7,124 bases of DNA from an uncultured Cloacibacillus sp. (GTDB lineage Bacteria; Synergistota; Synergistia; Synergistales; Synergistaceae): contig CAKSWL010000103.1 in assembly GCA_934511335.1 (NCBI GenBank), positions 1-7,124 of the forward strand, read 5' to 3'. The notes under the pieces are model-generated. The model was not told the DNA's origin. It saw only the letters and a program-made list of their open reading frames with translations, and did no database searches. The first letter of the stretch is position 1; each line of letters starts with the position of its first letter. The position numbers were made by a program, and so were the translations under genes. This document shows, one piece after another, positions 1 through 5,493 of the stretch.

Positions 1-18
1 CTCGAAAGGGGCGCTCTT

Positions 19-417
19 TTAGACGCCGATTTTCTCTTCAAGCGCTTCTTGCAAGACCTGCGAGAAGTTAATGTTCCGCGCTTCGGCTCTTGTATTCAGC
101 CACGCGGGAATGGTCAGGTTTTTTCGTACCGCCTTATTGCCGTACTTGGCGGCGTAGCCGTCCATGTCTAGGACGATAAGGTTTACAAAGCCGCCTTCCT
201 TCGGCATGACGTCCGACATTTTGCTGGGAGCCGGCGCTGCTTTGCCGTCTTCGAGTTCGTCCAGCACCCAGCCAGATGCGGCGTCCGCAGCCATGAGAAT
301 GGCGTCTGCGAGAGAATCTCCCTGTGTCACGCACCCCGGAAGGTCGGGCACTTCAACGGTGTAAGCGCCTTTCCTTTCTTCGCAGGGGTAGAAACAGGCC
401 GGATAGGTTAATTTCAT
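19..417 (-). CDS. hicB: HicB family antitoxin of a type II toxin-antitoxin system
   Basis: HicB binds and neutralises the HicA mRNA interferase and, with it, represses the hicAB promoter. The 132-aa protein has the two-part HicB plan. Residues about 1-60 form the degenerate RNase H-like HicB domain, with the family motif PDLPGCVTQGDS at 24-35. Residues about 97-132 (RKNLTIPAWL, then NINFSQVLQEAL) look like the small C-terminal DNA-binding domain of HicB proteins that autoregulate, probably ribbon-helix-helix type. I chose the ATG at 417 because AAAGGAGG lies 9 nt upstream of it; an in-frame start at 447 would add ten residues that begin before this ribosome binding site and do not look like HicB. 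The gene follows hicA by 40 nt on the same strand and should share its transcript. It ends close to the window edge, so downstream genes are unknown. Family assignment is firm; operator binding is inferred. Confidence 0.93.
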   Translation of the reverse strand: MKLTYPACFYPCEERKGAYTVEVPDLPGCVTQGDSLADAILMAADAASGWVLDELEDGKAAPAPSKMSDVMPKEGGFVNLIVLDMDGYAAKYGNKAVRKNLTIPAWLNTRAEARNINFSQVLQEALEEKIGV

Positions 418-448
418 AATAAACAGCCTCCTTTTATCGGCTGACAAC

Positions 449-469
449 GCGGGGCTTCTAAAGCCCCGC
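449..469 (-). promoter_or_regulatory. Perfect hairpin at the hicA stop codon, between hicA and hicB
   Basis: On the hicAB transcript GCGGGGCTT is followed by TAG and then AAGCCCCGC: a perfect 9-bp, GC-rich stem whose 3-nt loop is the hicA stop codon itself. No U-run follows in either direction, so it is not a canonical intrinsic terminator. It may set the HicA:HicB ratio by pausing RNA polymerase, protecting the toxin message from exonucleases, or being melted by ribosomes terminating on hicA just before the hicB ribosome binding site about 20 nt away. The structure is seen directly; the role is inferred. Confidence 0.6.
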
Positions 470-637
470 CTGTTCCAATATTGATCTTACGGTCCTTGGG
501 TCGATATCCCCAGTGTGTCTCGGGATTGTGACTTTTCCATTTTTTGTGGGATGGATGTATTGATAATGGGAACCTTTGACGTTTTTCAACTTCCATCCAT
601 CCTTCAAAAGGATTTTTTCAATTTCCCGAAACTTCAT
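458..637 (-). CDS. hicA: HicA family toxin (mRNA interferase)
   Basis: HicA is a small ribonuclease with a double-stranded-RNA-binding-domain fold that cleaves mRNA and stops translation until HicB binds it. This 59-aa protein has the full family length. It opens MKFREIEKILLKDGW, followed by KGSHYQYIHP with the catalytic-type histidine at residue 24 in the conserved G-S-H motif. Then comes the hallmark stretch KVTIPRHTGDIDPRTVRSIL and the ending EQAGL. All key family positions are present, so the toxin appears intact. The ATG at 637 is preceded by AGGGGG 7 nt upstream and GGAG very close to the start. Toxin first, antitoxin second is the usual hicAB order. A sigma70-like promoter lies directly upstream. 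The stop codon sits in the loop of a perfect 9-bp hairpin. A longer reading frame on this strand at 414-596 is an out-of-frame shadow of this gene. Confidence 0.95.
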   Translation of the reverse strand: MKFREIEKILLKDGWKLKNVKGSHYQYIHPTKNGKVTIPRHTGDIDPRTVRSILEQAGL

Positions 638-660
638 ATCTCCGCCCCCTTTGCGATTAT

Positions 661-689
661 ATTATACGCATAATACGCATAGCCGTCAA
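661..689 (-). promoter_or_regulatory. Sigma70-type promoter of hicAB
   Basis: Reading leftwards, TTGACG (684-689) and TATAAT (661-666) are separated by exactly 17 nt, giving a near-consensus housekeeping promoter. The -10 box lies 23 nt before the hicA start codon, so transcription would begin near 654 and leave a leader of about 17 nt that includes the ribosome binding site. It faces away from the tail operon, so hicAB can be expressed independently of late phage transcription. A T6-G-A6 tract at 704-716 lies about 50-60 nt upstream of the predicted start and could act as an UP-like or bent element. Confidence 0.8.
664..681. promoter_or_regulatory. Putative HicB/HicAB operator: tandem 9-bp repeat in the promoter
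   Basis: ATACGCATA occurs twice back to back (664-672 and 673-681), filling most of the spacer and overlapping the -10 box of the hicAB promoter. A partial inverted copy, GCGTAT, lies at 692-697, just upstream of the -35 box. Repeated short boxes overlapping a promoter are what an autorepressing antitoxin with a C-terminal DNA-binding domain would need. The repeats are seen; binding by HicB is inferred. Confidence 0.55.
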
Positions 690-730
690 GGGCGTATAGA
701 AACTTTTTTGAAAAAATGGAGGAATCTTAA

Positions 731-1099
731 ATGAAAAAAACGGTACCTTTTGAAGTGTTCGGAGCGAATCAGTTCATCTATTTCGATATTAATCGCCTTA
801 TGAGGCTGGAACAGCTGTTGGGCAAGTCTATAACTCACATTGTCGCCGTGCACGACATCACGATCGATTTTCTCGTCAAGTCCCTGATGGTCGGGCTTTC
901 GCATCATAGCAGAGACAATGCCGCTCAGTGGACCAATAAGTTAAAAAAGTTTTTCGGCGGCGGTGGAAGCATCGAGGAACTCGCCGAGCCGATTCTTCTG
1001 GCGATCATCGGCTCGGGAATTTTCGGCAAAATCGAAACGGACGACGAAGAAGAGGGTGAAGAAAAAAACGCGCCGGCGACGGCGGAGTTGTCCGACTAG
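731..1099 (+). CDS. Phage tail assembly chaperone, short form (gpG-like)
   Basis: This cytoplasmic chaperone is expected to coat the tape measure protein while the tail tube polymerises around it. The 122-aa product starts MKKTVPFEVFGANQFIYFD and continues with a helical core (INRLMRLEQLLGK at about 20-32, then IDFLVKSLMVGLSHH). This recalls siphophage and GTA gp10-type chaperones, which carry a 'how to fill the small helical repertoire' pattern of this length. It ends in an acidic segment (DDEEEGEEKN, about 104-113). TGGAGGA lies 7 nt before the ATG. The assignment rests mainly on position directly before the tape measure gene and on the frameshift signal at its 3' end, where A_AAA_AAC sits in the correct phase ten codons before the stop. 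Sequence similarity to a specific Pfam family was not tested. It is not the tail tube protein, which is larger and beta-rich. Confidence 0.75.
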   Translation: MKKTVPFEVFGANQFIYFDINRLMRLEQLLGKSITHIVAVHDITIDFLVKSLMVGLSHHSRDNAAQWTNKLKKFFGGGGSIEELAEPILLAIIGSGIFGKIETDDEEEGEEKNAPATAELSD

Positions 1100-1111
1100 A
1101 CAGCGTCGCCG
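1063..1111 (+). promoter_or_regulatory. Programmed -1 ribosomal frameshift signal (slippery heptamer plus hairpin)
   Basis: AAAAAAC at 1063-1069 is phased A_AAA_AAC relative to the ATG at 731, the classic tandem-slippage heptamer. After a 4-nt spacer, CGGCGACG (1074-1081) pairs perfectly with CGTCGCCG (1104-1111), an 8-bp GC-rich stem. Its 22-nt loop can form a small inner hairpin, CGGA-GTTG-TCCG (1083-1094). The zero frame stops at 1097-1099, inside this structure. The -1 frame is open from 1069 to the TAA at 1468-1470. Slippage would give a 246-aa fusion: 113 residues of the short chaperone followed by 133 residues of the -1 frame. Paired short and frameshifted chaperones are a widely conserved feature of long-tailed phages (lambda gpG/gpGT). 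Confidence 0.8.
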
Positions 1112-1116
1112 ACTGG

Positions 1117-1470
1117 GTGGCGTGGGCGGAACCCGTCGCATACGGGGCGCTCGCGCTGAACCCAAGGGAATTTGAGCGGCTGCAGCCGCATGAATATTAT
1201 GCGTTGTACGACGGTTATGAATATAGGCAGCGCCGGCGCAGGGTGGAAATCGAGAATGAGATTTTTGTTTACTCTTATTTTGTCGCACATTTGCTTAATA
1301 TTTCAGGCAAATATCTGAAAAAAAATATTTCGCCAAAAGAGCTGTGCAAACCGCTGCTCGATGCCATGAGCGATGGGGAAAAGCGCAGTGTGAAGGACAG
1401 GAAACAGGACGAGGAGTATCTGCGCAGGATTTTCGATCTGCCGCCGGAAGGGGTGAAGGAAGATGGCTAA
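1117..1470 (+). CDS. Tail assembly chaperone, downstream reading frame (gpT-like part of the frameshift fusion)
   Basis: This frame supplies the C-terminal part of the long chaperone, the part thought to contact the tape measure protein and recruit tube subunits. As a free ORF it would start at GTG 1117 and give 117 aa, but no good ribosome binding site precedes that codon. The frame is open back through the upstream gene's slippery site at 1063-1069, so I read it as the 133-residue -1 extension (1069-1470) of the upstream gene. Its opening, ADWVAWAEPVAYGALALNP then REFERLQPHEYYALYDGY, resembles the short phage chaperone family found just before tape measure genes (DUF2376/Phage_TAC type), recalled from memory. 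The rest is charged and helical. It overlaps the tape measure start by 8 nt, implying translational coupling. Confidence 0.7.
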   Translation: MAWAEPVAYGALALNPREFERLQPHEYYALYDGYEYRQRRRRVEIENEIFVYSYFVAHLLNISGKYLKKNISPKELCKPLLDAMSDGEKRSVKDRKQDEEYLRRIFDLPPEGVKEDG

Positions 1471-4400
1471 GATAGCCGACCTGCTCGTCGTTATTTCCGG
1501 CGACAGCAAAGGGCTCAGGAAAGAACTGAACACGGTCAAGCGCAATATTAGAAGTGCGTTCGGGACCGAAAGCATGAGGCTGTCAGAAAAGGTCGCAAGC
1601 AAATTCAAATGGATCGCCGCCGGCGCTGCGGCCCTCGGTATCGCCTCCGTAAAGATGAACGCCGATATGGAGATGGTCACAAGGGCTTTTGAGGTGCTTA
1701 CCGGCAGTGCGGACAAGGCGAAAGAGCACGTCGCGCAGCTGGAAAAATTCGCCGCCACAACCCCCTTTGAGCTGCCCGGGCTGCTTGAAGCTTCGAAAAA
1801 GCTGCAGGCTTACGGCTTCCAGACAGAAGCTGTGATACCCATCATGCGGACCGTCGGCGATGCGGCGATGTCCGTCGGATTAGGACAAGAAGGTATCGAC
1901 CGCATTACCCTAGCTCTCGGGCAAATGAATGCGAAGGGCAAGGTAAGCGCTGAGGAAATACGTCAGCTTGCCGGAACCGGTCTGCCGGCATGGGAAATGC
2001 TTGCAAAAGGTATCGGCGTCTCCGTTCCAGAGGCGATGGATATGGCCAGCAAGAGCGCAATAAACGCAAAAACAGGTATCACCGCGTTACTGACCGGACT
2101 TGATTCGCGCTTCAACGGCATGATGGACAAGGTGGCGGGGGAGATTCCGCAGTCCTTCAGCAATATGCAGGATTCCGTGAAGTCGATAATGCGCACGCTC
2201 GGCGCCTCTATCACCGAAACGTTCGATTTGAAAGCGAAGATGAAGGGCGCAGCCGATTGGCTGGGCGATTTTGCGGCGCTGGCTAAAAGCTCCGGTATCC
2301 GCGAAGCGCTGGAACAGATGGTGCCGGACAGCATCAAGACCTCCATCGTTGGCATATCTGCCGCAGTCGTCGGAATAGCGGTACCGGCCTTCGGGCTGCT
2401 GGCGATAAACGTTATCGCCGCGACATGGCCGCTGCTGGCGATTGGAGCCGCTTTCGGCGCGGCGGCTGCGCTGATCTACTCCAATTGGGAGAGCGTAGGG
2501 CCTTTCTGGACGAAGTTATGGGATACTATCGTATCCGTGACCAAGTGGGCGTGGGAGAAGCTGTCAAGCATCTTCGCGGCTATAAGCGACGCCTACCATT
2601 GGCTCGACGTAAAATTTACCACATTTGTGAACAAGGCTATGTCCGCCGTCGGACTCGATATTAAGATCGGCACCGACATATCGGACATAAAAAAAGAGAA
2701 GATAAAAGTCGATTCAAAACCTGTGGAAGAGGCTGAAAAGAAGGTTTGGAGCCTTAAGGAAGCCCTTGCTTCTATCGACTCTACCGCAGGCGGTGTAGAC
2801 AAAGAGGCGGAAAAAGCCGCCAAAAAAGCACAGAAGGCCGCAGAAGCCGCCGCCAAGAAGCAGCAGCTCGAATATGAGCGGCTCGTCGAAAAGGCGAAGG
2901 ATACGTCCAACCGCATCGAAGACGAATGGATAGAGATGACGGGCACTAAAATGGACGTGCTCGACAAATGGTACGCCGACGAAATAGCCACGCTCGACGA
3001 AACGAAGGCGGTAAACGAGAACTATCAGCGCGACCTGACGCGGTTGGAAGAGACCTATGCGGAGAAGCGCCGGAAGATACTGCACGACGAAGCCAAAGAG
3101 CGCCAGCGGACGATGGAGGAGATAGCGCGCGGCTATTCCGACATCAGGGGCGAGCTCACGAAAGGTTCGCTGCAGGGCGCCGACCTCGACCTCTACGAGA
3201 TGAGGAAGGAGGCGGAAGACTCCTATCGCGGCATCAGCGACTTCTTCGCGAAGATCACCGCCGACTACGCCGACGGGACAGAACAGCAGAAGCAAAACAT
3301 CAGAGACGCGCTGGAAAAGGCCGGCGTCGAATTCGTGCAGACGGAAAAAGACACGCTCGACTTCGCCGCCGAGCTGAACGCGGTGCACGTGGAAAAGGAA
3401 AAACAGCTCTACGACGACTTCGTCCGGTACTATAGCAAGTGCAAGGACATACAGGCGAACATCGACAGGGCGTATAACAACAACAGCTTCGCGCAGCTCA
3501 AGGCGGCGCTGAGCAGGGAGAACGCGCTGCGGCTATCGGCCTTCGAAGCCCAGCGCAAGGCTATGGAGCTGTATCAGGATAGCTGGACAAAGGCCAACGT
3601 CTCCGGAGCCGAACAGGCGATAGCCGTGCTGGACGGCGCGCGCGACTCCTTCAAGACCTTCTTCTCCGACGTGCTCACCGGCGCGAAAGATTTCGGCGAA
3701 GCCTTCGGCGACTTCTTCAAATCGCTCTGGGCGGATATCGTCGACTCCTTCGCCGAAAAGTGGAGCAACCAGATCGTCAACAACCTTTTCGGCAGCATGC
3801 TCGGCGGCGGCGAAAATGGCGCTTCCGACGGCGGAGGAGGAATATTCGGCAACATCTTCAATATGCTCGGGCTCGGCGGGCTGGGGAACCTCTTCGGCGG
3901 CGGCGCATCCGAGGCTTCAGGCGGCGCATCCTTCGGAACGGGCGACGGACAGAGCGGCGGTGTGGGCAACATGCTCATCAGCGGCTTCACACAGCTTTCC
4001 GGCATAACGCAGTCGCTCGGCGGCTCCATGGGAGCGCTGGGCGGCGTAGTCCAGAGCGGCGGGACGCTGCTAGGCACATACAACACCATACAGACGGCGC
4101 TCAACATAGGCACGAAGCCGGCGGAATCGGCGACAACTGTCACCGCGACAACGGCGCTCGGCGCTTTTTCCGTGGCGGTCGTGTCCGCTACGGCGGCGCT
4201 GGAAGCCATGGTGGCAAAGTCATTTTTCGGCGGCTTCTTCGGCTTCGCCTCCGGCGGCTGCGTCTCCGGCCCGGGCTCCGGCACGTCCGACTCCATTCCT
4301 GCGATGCTCTCCAACGGCGAATACGTCGTCCGTGCGTCGGCGGTGGAGCGGCTGGGCGTGCCCTTCCTGGACAGGCTCAACTACGGCAGCACGGATATTT

Positions 4401-4744
4401 TCAACACCGTCAACCGCTTCGCCTCCGGCGGCTGCGTCGGCGTGCCGGCGATAAAGTCGTTGGACATGCCAGGCTTCGCCTCCGGCGGCTATGTCTTGCT
4501 CGCGGACGCTTCCATCGCCGTGCCGGAGTTCCGGGCGGAGCCTGAGCGGATCGATCTGGCGGCGCTGTCCGTCCCCGCGAAGCTGCTTAAGGCGCTCGCC
4601 GCCGGGCATACCGGCGAACGGAGGGACGAAGCGGCCGAAATGAACGTGAACATATACGGCGACATCAACAACAGCGCCGACGAAAAGCGGATGCTGAACA
4701 AAATGAACGCCAAGATGCGCGCGGCGCTGATGGGGGGATACTGA
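1463..4744 (+). CDS. Phage tail tape measure protein
   Basis: The tape measure fills the tail tube, sets tail length and is ejected ahead of the DNA. At 1093 aa it is the longest gene here, as expected. Residues about 69-255 form the common tape-measure N-terminal domain (EVLTGSADKAKEHVAQLEKF, then TPFELPGL, QAYGF, GKVSAEEIRQLAGTGLPAWE and a Met/Ser-rich helix). A hydrophobic stretch at about 293-335 could span the host inner membrane during ejection. Residues about 423-558 are Ala/Lys/Glu-rich and likely coiled coil. A Gly-rich stretch covers about 780-836. The C-terminal region has three FASGG motifs (928, 986, 1005) with the usual SDSIPAMLSNGEYVVRASAVERLG. No peptidase or muramidase motif was seen. 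At roughly 0.15 nm per residue the tail would be about 160 nm long. The gene overlaps the chaperone frame by 8 nt and the next gene by 1 nt (TGATG). Confidence 0.95.
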   Translation: MAKIADLLVVISGDSKGLRKELNTVKRNIRSAFGTESMRLSEKVASKFKWIAAGAAALGIASVKMNADMEMVTRAFEVLTGSADKAKEHVAQLEKFAATTPFELPGLLEASKKLQAYGFQTEAVIPIMRTVGDAAMSVGLGQEGIDRITLALGQMNAKGKVSAEEIRQLAGTGLPAWEMLAKGIGVSVPEAMDMASKSAINAKTGITALLTGLDSRFNGMMDKVAGEIPQSFSNMQDSVKSIMRTLGASITETFDLKAKMKGAADWLGDFAALAKSSGIREALEQMVPDSIKTSIVGISAAVVGIAVPAFGLLAINVIAATWPLLAIGAAFGAAAALIYSNWESVGPFWTKLWDTIVSVTKWAWEKLSSIFAAISDAYHWLDVKFTTFVNKAMSAVGLDIKIGTDISDIKKEKIKVDSKPVEEAEKKVWSLKEALASIDSTAGGVDKEAEKAAKKAQKAAEAAAKKQQLEYERLVEKAKDTSNRIEDEWIEMTGTKMDVLDKWYADEIATLDETKAVNENYQRDLTRLEETYAEKRRKILHDEAKERQRTMEEIARGYSDIRGELTKGSLQGADLDLYEMRKEAEDSYRGISDFFAKITADYADGTEQQKQNIRDALEKAGVEFVQTEKDTLDFAAELNAVHVEKEKQLYDDFVRYYSKCKDIQANIDRAYNNNSFAQLKAALSRENALRLSAFEAQRKAMELYQDSWTKANVSGAEQAIAVLDGARDSFKTFFSDVLTGAKDFGEAFGDFFKSLWADIVDSFAEKWSNQIVNNLFGSMLGGGENGASDGGGGIFGNIFNMLGLGGLGNLFGGGASEASGGASFGTGDGQSGGVGNMLISGFTQLSGITQSLGGSMGALGGVVQSGGTLLGTYNTIQTALNIGTKPAESATTVTATTALGAFSVAVVSATAALEAMVAKSFFGGFFGFASGGCVSGPGSGTSDSIPAMLSNGEYVVRASAVERLGVPFLDRLNYGSTDIFNTVNRFASGGCVGVPAIKSLDMPGFASGGYVLLADASIAVPEFRAEPERIDLAALSVPAKLLKALAAGHTGERRDEAAEMNVNIYGDINNSADEKRMLNKMNAKMRAALMGGY
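4243..4490 (+). repeat. Three copies of a 17-bp repeat encoding FASGG in the tape measure C-terminus
   Basis: The identical sequence CTTCGCCTCCGGCGGCT occurs at 4243-4259, 4417-4433 and 4474-4490, always in the same reading frame and encoding F-A-S-G-G. The first two copies continue identically into TGCGTC (Cys-Val), while the third gives Tyr-Val. FASGG repeats are common near the C-terminus of tape measure proteins; identity at the nucleotide level, including wobble positions, suggests recent duplication or gene conversion, or strong codon bias. Confidence 0.85.
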
Positions 4745-5493
4745 TGGAATACCTCAGGCTGGTGAAAGACGCTGACGAATGGGCGCTCCCTCCCGACTCC
4801 TGGATAGCCTCTATACCTGCCTCGGCCCGGTCGGATACGCAGGCGCGAGCCTTTCAGCACGGCTCGGTCAAGACCGGCAGCGGCAAGATAGCCGAGCGCG
4901 TCCTGTCGCTTTCTATTCTCGTTTCCGCTGCCACTCAGGCGGAATACCTCGCGGCGGCGGACGAAATCAAGCGGCGGCTGTACCGCGAAAACCAGCGGCT
5001 CTACATCGCCCCCGACCGCTATATCAACCTGGCAGTATTGGACAGCCTCGAAGAGAAGTTCGACAAAGGCTTCCTGCTGCGGCAGGCAGTGCTCACGGCG
5101 GAGTACAAATGCACAGATCCCTTCTGGCACGCGCCCCCCGCGATGACGACCGTCTCTGCTACCGGCGCGCCGCGCGTCTTCACCGTTTCAAACGGCGGCA
5201 ACGTCGATACGGCGCCGGTGATAACGGTCACGGCCCCGGCCTACGGCGCCGTGCCGGACGTGCGCATATCCAACGCGGCCAACGGGCGCGAGTCCGTCTT
5301 CCGCGACCCGCGGCTGGCAAACGGCGCCTCGGTGGTAATAGACGGCGCCGCTGGGACCGTCACGCTGGCCGGCGGGAATGCCGTCAACGCCTTCTACGGC
5401 GCCTTCCCTCGGCTCGAGCCGGGGAACAACCTGCTGACTTACACCGGCGCGCGCTGCACGATACAGATCGCCTACGAGCGGAGGTGGCTGTGA
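4744..5493 (+). CDS. Distal tail protein (Dit-like, siphovirus tail family)
   Basis: Dit proteins form a hexameric ring joining the tail tube to the tip and carrying the hub and receptor-binding proteins. The 249-aa product fits the family length. Residues about 1-120 contain the ring-forming part, with a long helix AEYLAAADEIKRRLYREN and an RQAVLTAEYKCTDPFWH stretch. The DPFWH motif (D at residue 125), at the end of the N-terminal domain, is a recurrent mark of this family. Residues about 140-249 are beta-rich (GNVDTAPVITVTAP, LEPGNNLLTYTGARCTIQI), matching the galectin-like C-terminal domain. It starts at ATG 4744, sharing one base with the tape measure stop (TGATG), with a G-rich ribosome binding site inside the end of that gene. 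It overlaps the hub gene in the same TGATG way. Position directly after the tape measure gene supports the call. Confidence 0.85.
   Translation: MEYLRLVKDADEWALPPDSWIASIPASARSDTQARAFQHGSVKTGSGKIAERVLSLSILVSAATQAEYLAAADEIKRRLYRENQRLYIAPDRYINLAVLDSLEEKFDKGFLLRQAVLTAEYKCTDPFWHAPPAMTTVSATGAPRVFTVSNGGNVDTAPVITVTAPAYGAVPDVRISNAANGRESVFRDPRLANGASVVIDGAAGTVTLAGGNAVNAFYGAFPRLEPGNNLLTYTGARCTIQIAYERRWL

Noticed and set aside
5..19. Short hairpin AAAG...CTTT around the hicB stop codon as a terminator
   Set aside because: The stem is about 6 bp with a G-T pair and no U-run in the hicB direction, and the window ends before it can be judged.
417..447. Longer hicB start giving ten extra residues
   Set aside because: The strong AAAGGAGG lies between this start and the ATG at 417, and HicB proteins normally begin near the MKLTYPA-type strand.
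419..447. Possible separate hicB promoter: TTGTCA at 442-447 (minus strand) as a -35 box
   Set aside because: A correctly spaced -10 would fall on the hicB ribosome binding site and start codon region, leaving no room for a leader, and the candidate -10 (GTTTAT or TTTATT) is weak.
640..730. A plus-strand promoter for the tail genes in the hicA-chaperone gap
   Set aside because: The AT-rich segment contains -10-like strings on the plus strand, but no acceptable -35 lies upstream of them; the good promoter match faces left.
733..742. A second copy of GAAAAAAACG at the very start of the chaperone gene, matching the slippery site at 1061-1070
   Set aside because: Here the heptamer is in the wrong phase (it begins at the second codon position), so tandem -1 slippage would not apply, and no downstream stem was seen. 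The match comes from the Met-Lys-Lys-Thr codons.
3760..4545. Plus-strand 261-aa Arg-rich frame inside the tape measure gene, and a similar one at 2968-3435
   Set aside because: Arginine-rich out-of-frame products of GC-rich DNA; no ribosome binding site and no recognisable domain.
4779..5492. N-terminal extension of the hub gene back to 4779
   Set aside because: It overlaps the whole Dit gene in another frame and translates to low-complexity Arg/Gly-rich sequence. The ATG at 5493 has a GGAGG site and the TGATG overlap typical of this operon.
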